NCBI GenBank assembly: GCA_020426065.1
Contig: JAGQQT010000024.1
Coordinates: 1-16,586 of the forward strand
Direction of reading: 5' to 3'
DNA: 16,586 bases
Source: Planctomycetaceae bacterium
Lineage (GTDB): Bacteria > Planctomycetota > Planctomycetia > Planctomycetales > Planctomycetaceae
The notes beneath the pieces are model-generated. The model searched no databases, was not told where the DNA came from, and saw nothing but the letters and a program-made list of their open reading frames with translations. Numbering within the stretch: the first letter of the stretch is position 1; each line of letters opens with the position of its first letter. Position numbers and translations under genes: made by a program. Of this stretch, positions 1 to 7,853 are shown one piece after another.

Positions 1-993
1 GTCTTTGTAGTGCTGCTCGAGAGTCTGACCGATGTTGCACAGCTGCTGGTAAGCGGCTGGCATATCTTCGCCCAGGGTTTTCTCAATACGTTTGGGAGTC
101 CGAATCCCGGCCACAACGTCTTCACCCTGAGCGTTGATGAGGTAATCACCATTGAATCCGGGAGCCCCCATGGAGCAGTCTCGGGTCAGGCCGACACCGG
201 TTGCACAATCATCACCCAGGTTTCCGAAGACCATTGCCTGGACGTTCACGGCGGTACCCCACTCGTGTGGAATTCCGTATTGTCGGCGATACACAATTGC
301 CCGGTCGTTCATCCAGCTGCGGAACACGGCACCAATCGCACCCCAGACCTGATCCCTAGGATCAGTCGGGAAATCAGTACCGGCTTTCTCGCGGATATGA
401 GCCTTGAACTTGTTGACAACATCTTTCAGCTGATCGGCACTCAGCTGAGAGTCAAACTGCACGCCGGCAGCCTTACGGGCATGCTCGAGGATCTCTTCGA
501 ACTTGTCCTCTTCTTCTTTCGTTTCTGGTCGAACTTCCATCACAACGTCGCCGAACATCTGAATGAATCGGCGGTAGCTGTCCCAGGCGAATGCCGGATT
601 GCCGGATTTCTTGGCCAGAACTTCAACGGTCTGATCATTCAGGCCGATGTTCAACACCGTATCCATCATCCCGGGCATGGACTCACGGGCACCGGAGCGG
701 CAGGAAAGGAGCAGCGGGTTATCTGAGGAGCCGAACTCCGCACCCATTGTCTGCTCAACCTGTTTGATTGCATCCTCAACCTGCTTTTCCAGTTCAGGTG
801 GATAGGTCCGATCGTTGGCGTAATAATAGTTGCACAACTCGGTCGTAATCGTGAAGCCTGCGGGAACGGGCAGACCGATATTGTTCATTTCTGCGAGGTT
901 TGCTCCTTTTCCTCCAAGCAAATTCCGCATCGACGCATCGCCGTCTGACTTCCCACCACCAAAAAAGTACACATACTTAGTACCAGAGGACAT
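1..993 (-). CDS. ppdK: Pyruvate, phosphate dikinase (PPDK), N-terminal part; runs off the left edge
   Basis: PPDK interconverts pyruvate, ATP and phosphate with PEP, AMP and pyrophosphate in the cytoplasm. The 331 codons visible are the N-terminal third of a family usually near 880-900 residues. The start MSSGTKYVYFFGGGKSDGDA is followed by LLGGKGANLAEM (about 25-36), GLPVPAGFTIT (40-50) and SCRSGARESMPGMMDTVLN (about 97-115), all hallmarks of the PPDK nucleotide-binding (ATP-grasp) domain. Further on, AIVYRRQYGIPHEWGTAVNVQAMVFGN and GVGLTRDCSMG-type blocks also match the family (quoted in pieces). The phosphohistidine and PEP-binding domains lie outside the window. The ATG at 993-991 is preceded by GGAG about 11 bases upstream. 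The reading frame is intact to base 1. The identification is strong; whether the enzyme runs towards glycolysis or gluconeogenesis cannot be told from the sequence. Confidence 0.97.
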   Translation of the reverse strand, partial: MSSGTKYVYFFGGGKSDGDASMRNLLGGKGANLAEMNNIGLPVPAGFTITTELCNYYYANDRTYPPELEKQVEDAIKQVEQTMGAEFGSSDNPLLLSCRSGARESMPGMMDTVLNIGLNDQTVEVLAKKSGNPAFAWDSYRRFIQMFGDVVMEVRPETKEEEDKFEEILEHARKAAGVQFDSQLSADQLKDVVNKFKAHIREKAGTDFPTDPRDQVWGAIGAVFRSWMNDRAIVYRRQYGIPHEWGTAVNVQAMVFGNLGDDCATGVGLTRDCSMGAPGFNGDYLINAQGEDVVAGIRTPKRIEKTLGEDMPAAYQQLCNIGQTLEQHYKD

Positions 994-1047
994 AGTTTGT
1001 CTTGCTCCAGGCTGCACGAATACTGTGCCGCGCTCAGCGAAATTCCC

Positions 1048-1076
1048 ATGTCATTGTTTCAGTCTGACTCTATAAT
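1048..1076 (+). promoter_or_regulatory. Weak candidate promoter towards the small membrane protein gene
   Basis: A perfect TATAAT (1071-1076) follows ATGTCA (1048-1053) at a 17-base spacing. The -35 matches only four of six positions. It would imply a leader of about 265 bases to the ATG at 1350, so this may be coincidental. Confidence 0.22.
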
Positions 1077-1112
1077 CAGGTTGCTGAAATTTTGGGGAAG
1101 GTTGAGCTCGAC

Positions 1113-1141
1113 AGAGTACGATGTAAAAATTTACAGTTCAA
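1113..1141 (-). promoter_or_regulatory. Candidate ppdK promoter with a palindrome in the spacer
   Basis: On the minus strand TTGAAC (1141-1136) is followed after 17 bases by TACTCT (1118-1113), a moderate match to -35/-10 boxes. The spacer contains the perfect inverted repeat TGTAAA-AA-TTTACA (1122-1135), placed where a repressor could block polymerase. The leader to the ATG would be about 115 bases. An alternative -10 (TTATAG, near 1071-1076 on the minus strand) exists, so the promoter call is tentative. Confidence 0.35.
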
Positions 1142-1349
1142 CAGAACGAAGCACCACACTTCGTCCAACGAGCCCAGACGGTAGCAAGGGGCAGAATGGG
1201 ATGCAAGTGACGTGCGAAAACCATTCACTTCGGTAGACTGGCTCCGAGAGGACGAACGGTTCAAGCATCAATTCGCCCCGATCTGTCCACTGCCTGTTCA
1301 CCACATCCTGCTTTGCCTGAAAAGCAGATCTTCATTCAGGAGCGATCCC

Positions 1350-1688
1350 ATGAACGATACACCCCCTGATGACGAATGGGATGAATTTCTGTCCGACTCT
1401 GCGGATGACGATGAGGATACCCTGTTCGAAAGCGACACCACGCTGGCTGGCGAGGACCTGCAGAGGAGAAAACTGGCTCCTCCCGAGAAAACGCCGCTCC
1501 AGACCGGCATCAAAGTTTCAGAAGTCCGTGAAGATCTGATCTCTGCTCCCCGAGGCAATGACATGCATCGCCTGAGCGGGGGGCTGCTCCTGATTGTCAT
1601 GATGGCCACCATGCTGTTTGTGGGCATCTATGTCATCATGATGCTCATCCGCAACTTCAGCGGATATCTGCAGGAGCCACTCCCCTGA
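1350..1688 (+). CDS. Small acidic single-pass membrane protein, unknown function
   Basis: I do not recognise this 112-residue protein. Residues 1-35 are very acidic (DDEWDEFLSDSADDDEDTLF), followed by a basic and proline-containing linker (LQRRKLAPPEKTP, 38-49). One strongly hydrophobic segment, about 76-100 (LSGGLLLIVMMATMLFVGIY and on), precedes a short tail. There is no cleavable signal peptide, so the acidic part is probably cytoplasmic with a C-terminal anchor (inference from charge). The ATG at 1350 has AGGAG at 1338-1342, a well-spaced Shine-Dalgarno site; an upstream in-frame ATG at 1212 has none and its extra residues look like random translation. The gene lies tail-to-tail with the lipoprotein gene, 45 bases away. 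Confidence 0.75.
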   Translation: MNDTPPDDEWDEFLSDSADDDEDTLFESDTTLAGEDLQRRKLAPPEKTPLQTGIKVSEVREDLISAPRGNDMHRLSGGLLLIVMMATMLFVGIYVIMMLIRNFSGYLQEPLP

Positions 1689-1733
1689 AGCAGTGAAAAC
1701 AGGTGTCAGCTGAGAAGATCGTTCTGAGCAGCC

Positions 1734-3401
1734 CTATTGCGCTTTCCAGGTTTTCAGTTTCTGGATCCGTCGTACCTTCTGTTGTGGCAGCAGATCTCCG
1801 CTCTCCTCAAGCAGGCGGATGGCCTCTTCTACATGTCCATCCCGGTACTCTGCTTCTGCCAGCAGTTCCACAACATCACGCAGCCAGCGGCCCTGGGGAT
1901 ATCTCTTTGCATAGTCCCTCAGGTTATTGGCAGCCGCAGCGTACGTAGCATTGTCAAGTTGTGAAATGGCACTCCAGTAATGGGCATCTTCCACCTGGAT
2001 GTAACGCATCATGTTTTCGACAGCGGCCTGCTGATCTTCACCGGCAACCCGTGTCTGCAGACGAATGTTCGTGTAAACCCGCAACGCATCCTTGTTTTCA
2101 CCCAGAATCTGCTCCATTCGCCCTTTCATCATCTGCCGTTCCAGATTCATCTGATACGACTTGTTCTCATTCTGGTCTTCAGTGGCGCGAACCGACTGAA
2201 CTTCTTTCATCAGGCTGGCCAGAAACAGTGTCCGCATCTGCTCAACTTCGTTCGCTCCGGTACCAAGCATGGCATATCTCAAGTGAGGATAGGCCCAGAA
2301 TCGACTGGCCAGCTCTCGCAATTGATGAGCGGTTTTCACGACAGGCAACGCATCTTCCGCTAACGGTTCTGCAGCACTGGCCGGGGGAACGTAAACCTCA
2401 CAGGCCAGTTCTCCCGAAAGATCCAGCTGCACTACTTCCATCCGAGGCGAGATGGCCATGAGAGGGGCGGGATTCAGCAAAGCGCCTGCAGACCAGTCAG
2501 CAGCCAGCCAGTCCGCCACCAGTTGTTCACCCTGAAAGTCCGTGAAGAGAATCCGGCTGCGAATCTCATTTCCCGCTCCCTGAAAATCTTCCACCTTCCA
2601 GGGATCACCCGAGGCGGAAGTCAGTTCTATTCCCAGCCCCGGACAAAATACCAGCAGTTCCTGATCAACAGGCACGATGAGCAGCAGCTGATGAGGTGCA
2701 GCAGGAGTAACGCCTCCACTCGAGTACAGGTAATTCGAAAACTGAAGCTGACGCAGCATGGTCGACATCAGCCAGACACGATCTTCCGCAGTGCCACGTC
2801 CAGCCAGCACCAGATCATGCAATGAACGGGGAATAATCTGTGGTGTAATCTGCTGATACACTTCCGGCGAGATAAAGACTCCCGCCAGACGTGGATCAAT
2901 CATATTGGGATCCTGGGAAATGTTTCGACACACATGATCAAAGACAGTGCGGATCTTGGCGAGGTCAGTTGGTTCTGCCTGAATGACATTGCGAGCCACC
3001 TCGCGGGCCAGAAACTGGTCGCGAAGGTAATGGATGTCGGTCATTGAAGCGACGGGCTGATTCAGCTGCTCCACGGCAGCGCCGTCCGCAAACTCGGCAA
3101 ATGCTCCATCGTTGGGATCAAGCTTAGTCTCAGAAATCTCGGCGCAGGTACCAAACCATTGATTCAACAATACCAGAACCGACTGCAACTCACTGTCAAC
3201 CCGTTTCGGGCTGGGTCGCAGCATTTCCAGCGCTTTGTGCAGATTGGAACGACAGCGTTTCTGCTTGGCCAGAGTCAACCGAACCGAGGCCTGATCGTCA
3301 GTCGTTTCCGCCTGCTTCTGCTCCGATCCCCCATTGCACCCTGGCAAAATCACCACAAACAGCAGGACCAGACCTGTCAGAGAAAACACATTGTATTTCA
3401 T
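1734..3401 (-). CDS. Lipoprotein with transglutaminase-like core and TPR-like C-terminus
   Basis: The 555-residue protein starts with a hydrophobic signal and a lipobox LPGC with Cys22, so it should be lipid-anchored outside the inner membrane. Residues about 125-255 resemble planctomycete transglutaminase-like domains: a helix REVARNVIQAEPTDLAKIRT, then LHDLVLAGRGTAEDRVWLMS (194-213) and MLRQLQF. Where active transglutaminases have Cys in a G-x-G-T-C-type turn, this protein has Ala (GRGTA, Ala205 region), so catalysis by the usual thiol is unlikely. The C-terminal 85 or so residues look like helical TPR repeats (YAAAANNLRDYAKRYPQGRW, then AEYRDGHVEEAIRLLEESG), suggesting a protein-binding scaffold. 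No clear Shine-Dalgarno precedes the ATG at 3401. It follows kdsA on the same strand after 194 bases. Specific role unknown. Confidence 0.85.
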   Translation of the reverse strand: MKYNVFSLTGLVLLFVVILPGCNGGSEQKQAETTDDQASVRLTLAKQKRCRSNLHKALEMLRPSPKRVDSELQSVLVLLNQWFGTCAEISETKLDPNDGAFAEFADGAAVEQLNQPVASMTDIHYLRDQFLAREVARNVIQAEPTDLAKIRTVFDHVCRNISQDPNMIDPRLAGVFISPEVYQQITPQIIPRSLHDLVLAGRGTAEDRVWLMSTMLRQLQFSNYLYSSGGVTPAAPHQLLLIVPVDQELLVFCPGLGIELTSASGDPWKVEDFQGAGNEIRSRILFTDFQGEQLVADWLAADWSAGALLNPAPLMAISPRMEVVQLDLSGELACEVYVPPASAAEPLAEDALPVVKTAHQLRELASRFWAYPHLRYAMLGTGANEVEQMRTLFLASLMKEVQSVRATEDQNENKSYQMNLERQMMKGRMEQILGENKDALRVYTNIRLQTRVAGEDQQAAVENMMRYIQVEDAHYWSAISQLDNATYAAAANNLRDYAKRYPQGRWLRDVVELLAEAEYRDGHVEEAIRLLEESGDLLPQQKVRRIQKLKTWKAQ

Positions 3402-3595
3402 GAGTCGCAGATTCGATTCCAGCAGTATCTAAGGGAGTGATGGAACAAGGCAGCGAGAGGAAATTCGCCCTCATCATGTCATCATGGCGAACGACCGGTT
3501 CTGGTTCAATCACACACAAGAGCAGACCGGAAAGGATTCCCGAATTTCGCAGCATGAAGCCACAAAACCTGCCACCATTCGAACTGGAAAGAACG

Positions 3596-4444
3596 TCAGT
3601 CGGTACCTGACCACTTATTTACCAGTACGCGAATCTGGCTCAGCTGTTGGATGATTTCCCGCAAATTCTGCAGAGGCAGCATGTTGGGACCATCACTCAA
3701 TGCCTGATCCGGTGTCGGATGTGTCTCCATGAAAACCGCATCGGCTCCGGCAGCCACCGCCGCCCGGGCCACATACGGAATCATCTCCCGATTCCCGGAA
3801 GTCGTTTTTCCACCGGGACGCTGCACACTGTGCGTGGCGTCAAACACAACCGGACAGCCGAAAGACTGCATTTCAGGAATACACTGCAGATCATTGACCA
3901 GCCGACCATAACCAAACGTGGTACCCCGTTCCGTCAGCAGCACCCGCTCCTGCCCCGCTTCGCGACACTTGTTCACGCAATGAATCATATCGGAAGGAGC
4001 GACGAACTGAGGTTTCTTCACATTGATAATCCCGTTGTTTTTTGCAGTGGCGACTGCTGCAGCATGAACCAGGTCGGTCTGCCGAGCCAGAAAAGCGGGA
4101 ATCTGGAGAATCCGGCAGACTACTGCTGCAGGAGCCGCCTGATCAGGCAGATGAATGTCCGTTGTCGTTGCGAACCCGAACTGCTTTGAGACTTCCTCGA
4201 GTACCTTCAAACCAGCTTCCAGCCCGGGTCCCCGATAGCTCTCATAGCTGGTACGATTCGCCTTGTCGAAGCTCGACTTGAAAATGATCCTGACCGACAT
4301 TTCATCGGCGATCTTCCGCAACTCCTCCGCCACACCCATGATCAAATCTCGCGACTCGATCACACAGGGGCCAAGAATAAAAGTGAGTGGCTCGCCCTGC
4401 CCGCAGGCAAATTCACCCAGATTGACCGTCCGTTTCGCAGACAT
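3596..4444 (-). CDS. kdsA: 3-deoxy-D-manno-octulosonate-8-phosphate synthase (KdsA), metal-dependent class
   Basis: KdsA condenses PEP with arabinose-5-phosphate to give Kdo-8-phosphate, the precursor of the inner-core sugar of LPS; it is cytoplasmic. The 282-residue length is typical. Recognisable blocks are [12 protein letters not shown] (22-33), [14 protein letters not shown] (53-66), [12 protein letters not shown] (169-180) and [19 protein letters not shown] (199-217). The metal ligands expected in the metal-dependent class are all in place: Cys27, His205, Glu240 and Asp251. The metal-independent class has Asn where Cys27 sits. The ATG at 4444 is preceded by GGGAGAGGGAT, a usable ribosome-binding site. 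DAHP synthase (AroG/AroF type) is the main lookalike, but [11 protein letters not shown] and the ATHSVQ block favour KdsA. It implies a Kdo-containing outer membrane. Confidence 0.96.
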   Translation of the reverse strand: MSAKRTVNLGEFACGQGEPLTFILGPCVIESRDLIMGVAEELRKIADEMSVRIIFKSSFDKANRTSYESYRGPGLEAGLKVLEEVSKQFGFATTTDIHLPDQAAPAAVVCRILQIPAFLARQTDLVHAAAVATAKNNGIINVKKPQFVAPSDMIHCVNKCREAGQERVLLTERGTTFGYGRLVNDLQCIPEMQSFGCPVVFDATHSVQRPGGKTTSGNREMIPYVARAAVAAGADAVFMETHPTPDQALSDGPNMLPLQNLREIIQQLSQIRVLVNKWSGTD

Positions 4445-4620
4445 TGTTCGATCCCTCTCCCGGTGAGGCCAGGCGAATTCAGCTCGCCCGGGAATACGCC
4501 GGTTGTCTCAATTCCACATTCCTGCTCGCCGCTGGAAAGCAGAATTTTAGTGAGCGAACAACTCGGCGCGAAGCGGGATCGTTCTGCCAGGAAGGCGGAC
4601 TGCCAACTTATCAAGTTCTC

Positions 4621-6246
4621 TTAACCGGCCTTGGCCCGACTCTGATCCCGATGCTGCTTTCTGAGCCTGCGACGTTCCTTCTTGCTCAGCCCTTTCAGCG
4701 AATCTGGATCGATACGGTCCTGGCCATCCTCATCCCAGCTTTCATCATCGTCATCCTCATCGGCAGATGAGATGGGAATGGTAGCCTGAGGCTTGACCGG
4801 TTCTGGCACCGGAGCAGGCGGAGCAGGTTTGGCCACCAGCTCTGCATTCTGGGCTGCGGTTTTCACCCGAATCCGGGGTTTGGAACGACTTTTTGATTCG
4901 GTGGAGCTAGACTCATCCGAGGAATCTTCCTGCTGTTGGGCCTCTTCTTTTTCTGCCTGCTGGCTAACAACAGGTTTGGCTCGACGGGATGATCTCGAAG
5001 GTTTCTCCTTTTTGTCTGCCTCTGCAGAATCATCTCCCTCACCAGCAACAACGGGTGTGGAGCTTCGCCAGAACCAGCTTCTCTTCTTCTTTTCAGAATC
5101 GGTCTGTTTCTGTTCAGTTTCGGCAGTTTCCTCAGCAGCCGGTGTTTCAACCTCTTTCTGTTTAGCTTTTGCCCGGGTCCGAGTCGTTTTCGGCGGAGTT
5201 GCAGGACTTTTAGCACGCTTTGCAGGCTTTTTATTTTCAACCTGTTCCTCTGACTCTTCGGCACCATCTTCCGTCTGATGTCGCTGACGACGGTGCACCA
5301 GCAATGCTGAACCCCCATCAGACACCAGCCCAAGGAAACTATAGAAAAATCCACCAATAGCCCCCAGAACGATACCCACACCCCCGAAGATCCAGCTCTG
5401 CCGTTTTGGCACCGGATCAGACGAGACGTACATCACGTAATGGGTTTGTGATAACAATGCCGAAAACATCAGAGCAGAGGTTGTCACCACAGCCAGACAG
5501 AGACTGAACTCCATGTCTGCCTGGGCAATCAACCCGGGTTGCTCATGCTTCACCACTTTCAGCCAACCGTAGGCCACAGCAGCCAGACAGCTGCACAACA
5601 AAAGTGACCAGCTGCGACGACAATGCCACATCTCCCTCACGAAGGAGCGAAGAGGATCAATCAACAGGGCCAGCATTGGAGCCAGCCAGATGATGGACCT
5701 CAGCAAAGGAACTTCAATCCGGGCATAATCTCCAATCATGCGAGCGGCAATGGTGTGCAGCCCGGTTCCGGCAACCATCCCGAAGATCAGAAAAATCCAG
5801 CCTGACCAGTACCAGGACTTGAAGCAGCCATTGAAGTCACGAACGCTGGCAGAACGAAACCAGCTGATCAGCCAGCAGACAGCGCCGCAGCCCATCAGCA
5901 GTAGACCGGTAAAGAAGCGCCAGGCGAAACCATCCTCGAAATTCAATGACTGCAGCAATGGATGCTCAGCAGGCAGAGTGAGATGCCGCGTCAGAAACAT
6001 GCTGAAAAACAGCAGAGCCGGCAACCCGATACACAGCAGCCAGATCCGGACTCGACTCGGTGGAATCAGGCTTGCGATGGGAGATCGAGCCTGCTCATAA
6101 GTGCCTTCCTGGGGACGACGTAACTTCCAGTAACCCGCGTTTCCATGAGAAACCGGGACAGGAATCATTGGAGATTCCCCCTCGCTGGCCAGACGCCGAC
6201 GCCGACGCTCGTCAACATTTCGAGAGCCTGCAAACTTGACTGCCAT
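4621..6246 (-). CDS. Seven-TM membrane protein with long charged, disordered C-terminal tail
   Basis: I do not recognise a named family. The 541-residue protein has a basic N-terminus (ERRRRRLA) and about seven hydrophobic segments, near 67-86, 111-130, 146-167, 182-200, 212-230, 247-266 and 285-309. Residues about 320-541 are low-complexity and highly charged: Lys/Arg/Glu/Gln/Ser-rich, with a proline-rich piece (KPAPPAPVPEPVKP), an acidic patch (SADEDDDDESWDEDGQD) and a basic end (GLSKKERRRLRKQHRD). That basic ending recurs, as I recall it, in other planctomycete membrane proteins. The tail is probably cytoplasmic and could bind nucleic acid or acidic partners, but this is inference. The ATG at 6246 has GAGGG directly upstream and GGAAGG slightly further. 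kdsA lies 176 bases downstream on the same strand. Confidence 0.8.
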   Translation of the reverse strand: MAVKFAGSRNVDERRRRRLASEGESPMIPVPVSHGNAGYWKLRRPQEGTYEQARSPIASLIPPSRVRIWLLCIGLPALLFFSMFLTRHLTLPAEHPLLQSLNFEDGFAWRFFTGLLLMGCGAVCWLISWFRSASVRDFNGCFKSWYWSGWIFLIFGMVAGTGLHTIAARMIGDYARIEVPLLRSIIWLAPMLALLIDPLRSFVREMWHCRRSWSLLLCSCLAAVAYGWLKVVKHEQPGLIAQADMEFSLCLAVVTTSALMFSALLSQTHYVMYVSSDPVPKRQSWIFGGVGIVLGAIGGFFYSFLGLVSDGGSALLVHRRQRHQTEDGAEESEEQVENKKPAKRAKSPATPPKTTRTRAKAKQKEVETPAAEETAETEQKQTDSEKKKRSWFWRSSTPVVAGEGDDSAEADKKEKPSRSSRRAKPVVSQQAEKEEAQQQEDSSDESSSTESKSRSKPRIRVKTAAQNAELVAKPAPPAPVPEPVKPQATIPISSADEDDDDESWDEDGQDRIDPDSLKGLSKKERRRLRKQHRDQSRAKAG

Positions 6247-6520
6247 CCCTCACGACCTTCCCTGGTCCGTAAATCCACAGGATGCTGACCAGCAACCTCC
6301 TGCTTATCTCTTCCTGTGTCCGTTGGAATTCGCTGCTTCCTGAATGTGGCATTCAGAAATGAATTCCTCACAGGCCGGCTTGCGCGCACGTCCTCCTGAC
6401 TCGCGCAGAGCGGTGCCTACTATCTGCATCGAAGTTCCCGGACATTTTCCTGAGCGTCAAACACCTGGCCAGAATCCAAAACACCAGACATCACCCTACG
6501 GTTTGTCTAACCGGAATAAC

Positions 6521-6577
6521 TTGACAGGTGCCATTATGACACCAGTAACTAACCAAGAAAACAGTGCCATATTGGCA
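6521..6577 (+). promoter_or_regulatory. Two GTGCCAT palindromes, possible operator pair for hsp20
   Basis: TTGACA (6521-6526) is followed at once by a 17-base palindrome, GGTGCCAT-T-ATGACACC (6527-6543, seven of eight pairs match). A second perfect palindrome, TGCCA-TAT-TGGCA (6565-6577), lies 36 bases on; both copies share GTGCCAT followed by an AT pair and TG. A matching -10 box after TTGACA is poor (AGTAAC), so the promoter itself is uncertain. The repeated symmetric boxes suggest a dimeric regulator. Confidence 0.4.
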
Positions 6578-6675
6578 TTCTTCTGATTTTACAGGGACCG
6601 AAACATCAACAACAAATATACATAACATTATAAATAGTAAAGACTTATGAAACAACAAGACAAAAATAACCCAAA

Positions 6676-6692
6676 TTGGCACACGAGTTGTA
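6676..6692 (+). promoter_or_regulatory. Sigma-54-like promoter for hsp20, imperfect -12 box
   Basis: TTGGCACACGAGTTGTA matches the sigma-54 consensus (TTGGCACG-N4-TTGCA) in the -24 box and spacing, but has GT in place of the nearly invariant GC at -12 (6690-6691). Transcription would begin near 6703, about 49 bases before the ATG. The -12 mismatch keeps confidence low. Confidence 0.28.
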
Positions 6693-6751
6693 TATACCTG
6701 AACGCAATCGGGACTGGCCCGGGAAAACAGAAGAACGAAGGAGATAAGAAC

Positions 6752-7237
6752 ATGTTGAATGCTTTTGCCTACTCAAAACCAAATCGTGCGTTGGGGACTT
6801 TTCAGAGACTCCAGGACGAACTGAATGCTTCGCTGGTTGAATTTCGGAATGGCCTGATGGCTACCCAGGGAAGCCCCTCCCTCAATGTCTGGCAGAAAGA
6901 GGGCGTGTACCTGATCCGACTGGAACTGGCCGGAGTGGAAGAAGATTCGGTGAAGCTGGAGACGTTCAAAAACGAACTGAAGATCTCCGGCGAACGCCAG
7001 CTGAATCACACTGGAACAGACCAGACCGGAATTGAGGTGATCAAATCGGAACGTCACTCGGGGGCTATCGAACGGCAACTCCAGTTCCCGTTCCATATTG
7101 ACAGCAGCAAGACACATGCGTCGCTGAAAAATGGCATCCTCGAAATCCACCTGTCACCGGTTGCAGAGTTGGGACCTACGCAGATCAGAATTGAAGGCCA
7201 GAAACCAGTGGAAGATTCCGCAGCGAAATCGAACTGA
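6752..7237 (+). CDS. Hsp20 / alpha-crystallin small heat-shock protein, first of a pair
   Basis: Small heat-shock proteins are ATP-independent holdases that keep unfolding cytoplasmic proteins soluble. The 161-residue protein has an alpha-crystallin domain at about 50-140: a first strand block SLNVWQKEGVYLIRLELAGV, a middle ELKISGERQL, a block containing GAIERQLQFPF, and the family signature A-x-L-x-N-G-x-L as ASLKNGILEIHL. The N-terminus (ALGTFQRLQDELNASLVEF) is the usual helical arm. The start at 6752 is set by GAAGGAG nine bases upstream; an in-frame ATG at 6647 has no such site. The second hsp20 gene begins 79 bases after the stop, on the same strand, and both end at the terminator at 7749, so they are probably co-transcribed. 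Confidence 0.93.
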   Translation: MLNAFAYSKPNRALGTFQRLQDELNASLVEFRNGLMATQGSPSLNVWQKEGVYLIRLELAGVEEDSVKLETFKNELKISGERQLNHTGTDQTGIEVIKSERHSGAIERQLQFPFHIDSSKTHASLKNGILEIHLSPVAELGPTQIRIEGQKPVEDSAAKSN

Positions 7238-7316
7238 TCGCCACGGCATCACAAGCAAACCCCGGCTTCGAAAGAACAGGGATAAAGAAAATATCACGTT
7301 TTCCAAGGAGAAAACC

Positions 7317-7718
7317 ATGTCAAACTGCTCAACGTCATCCAAACCCTGCTGCCAGCAGACTCAACTCCAAACTGAAAAATCCGTCCGCTCCGTAACCAGG
7401 CCCCGGACGGATATTCACGAAACCGAATCCGCATACGTCATTCAGGCTGATATGCCGGGTGTGGATGAGTCATCGGCACAGGTTTCATTTGAAAAGAATG
7501 TCCTGACCATCAGCGGCGAACCACAATTCAACGCTCCAGAAGGTTTTGAATCGGTCTATCACGAATCCTCTGCCCGATATTTCGAACGGTCTTTCCGCCT
7601 GAACGAACAGGTCAATCCCCAGGAACTGAAGGCTACCGTTTCCCGAGGGGTCCTGACGGTTGTCATTCCCAAAGCGGAGGAACTTCGCCGAGTACAAATC
7701 CCCATTCAGGCCGGCTGA
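7317..7718 (+). CDS. Hsp20 / alpha-crystallin small heat-shock protein, second of a pair, Cys-containing N-terminus
   Basis: This 133-residue Hsp20 has an alpha-crystallin domain from about residue 27: TDIHETESAYVIQADMPGVD, KNVLTISGEPQF, YFERSFRLNEQVNPQELKA and the signature A-x-V-x-x-G-V-L as ATVSRGVLTVVIPK. It ends a few residues later with QIPIQAG, containing an I-x-I-type tail used in oligomer assembly in this family. Unlike its neighbour it has a short N-terminus with three cysteines (C4, C11, C12). AAGGAG at 7305-7310 gives a strong ribosome-binding site for the ATG at 7317. The two Hsp20 proteins differ widely in sequence, so they are either old duplicates or separately acquired, and may form mixed oligomers (inference). 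Confidence 0.94.
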   Translation: MSNCSTSSKPCCQQTQLQTEKSVRSVTRPRTDIHETESAYVIQADMPGVDESSAQVSFEKNVLTISGEPQFNAPEGFESVYHESSARYFERSFRLNEQVNPQELKATVSRGVLTVVIPKAEELRRVQIPIQAG

Positions 7719-7748
7719 CAAAAGCAGCATCGCCTGAGACTTCCCCAC

Positions 7749-7790
7749 ACGGCCGGATCAAGCCCCCACCTGATCTGGCCGTTTTTCTTT
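7749..7790 (+). terminator. Strong intrinsic terminator after the hsp20 pair
   Basis: ACGGCCGGATCA (7749-7760) pairs with TGATCTGGCCGT (7771-7782) to give a 12-bp stem with one G-U pair and a 10-base loop, followed by a T run (7782-7786). This is a textbook rho-independent terminator and ends the hsp20 unit. Confidence 0.92.
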
Positions 7791-7853
7791 ACCTCAACCC
7801 TATCACGTACTGATCAAAAAACCACATGGCTATTCAATTGACCTAGGAGAATC

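Larger units (their letters stand above)
994..1349. other. Divergent intergenic region between ppdK and the small membrane protein gene
   Basis: This 356-base stretch separates two genes that point away from each other. It holds a candidate minus-strand promoter with a palindrome in its spacer (1113-1141) and a candidate plus-strand promoter (1048-1076). Open frames crossing it have no ribosome-binding site and no recognisable protein, and I regard them as chance. I see no RNA gene. Confidence 0.6.
6247..6751. other. Divergent control region upstream of the hsp20 pair
   Basis: This 505-base region separates the 7-TM gene from the hsp20 genes. About 6580-6680 is clearly AT-rich compared with its surroundings. 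It carries two palindromes that share GTGCCAT (6527-6543 and 6564-6577) and a sigma-54-like element (6676-6692). Open frames over it, including an in-frame N-terminal extension of hsp20 from 6647, lack ribosome-binding sites. No CIRCE-type repeat and no RNA gene was seen. Confidence 0.6.

Noticed and set aside
10..726. Long plus-strand open frame of 238 codons
   Set aside because: It is antisense to the clearly identified PPDK gene, shows no protein-family features and has no ribosome-binding site.
1709..1729. Stem-loop between the two tail-to-tail genes (GCTGAGAA / TTCTGAGC)
   Set aside because: Eight pairs with a mismatch but no T run on either strand, so a terminator is not supported.
6647..6751. 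In-frame earlier ATG for the first hsp20 gene
   Set aside because: No ribosome-binding site at 6647, AT-rich non-family sequence, and GAAGGAG clearly serves the ATG at 6752.
6600..6760. RNA thermometer (ROSE or fourU) in front of hsp20
   Set aside because: I found no sequence able to pair convincingly with the GAAGGAG ribosome-binding site, and no ROSE signature.
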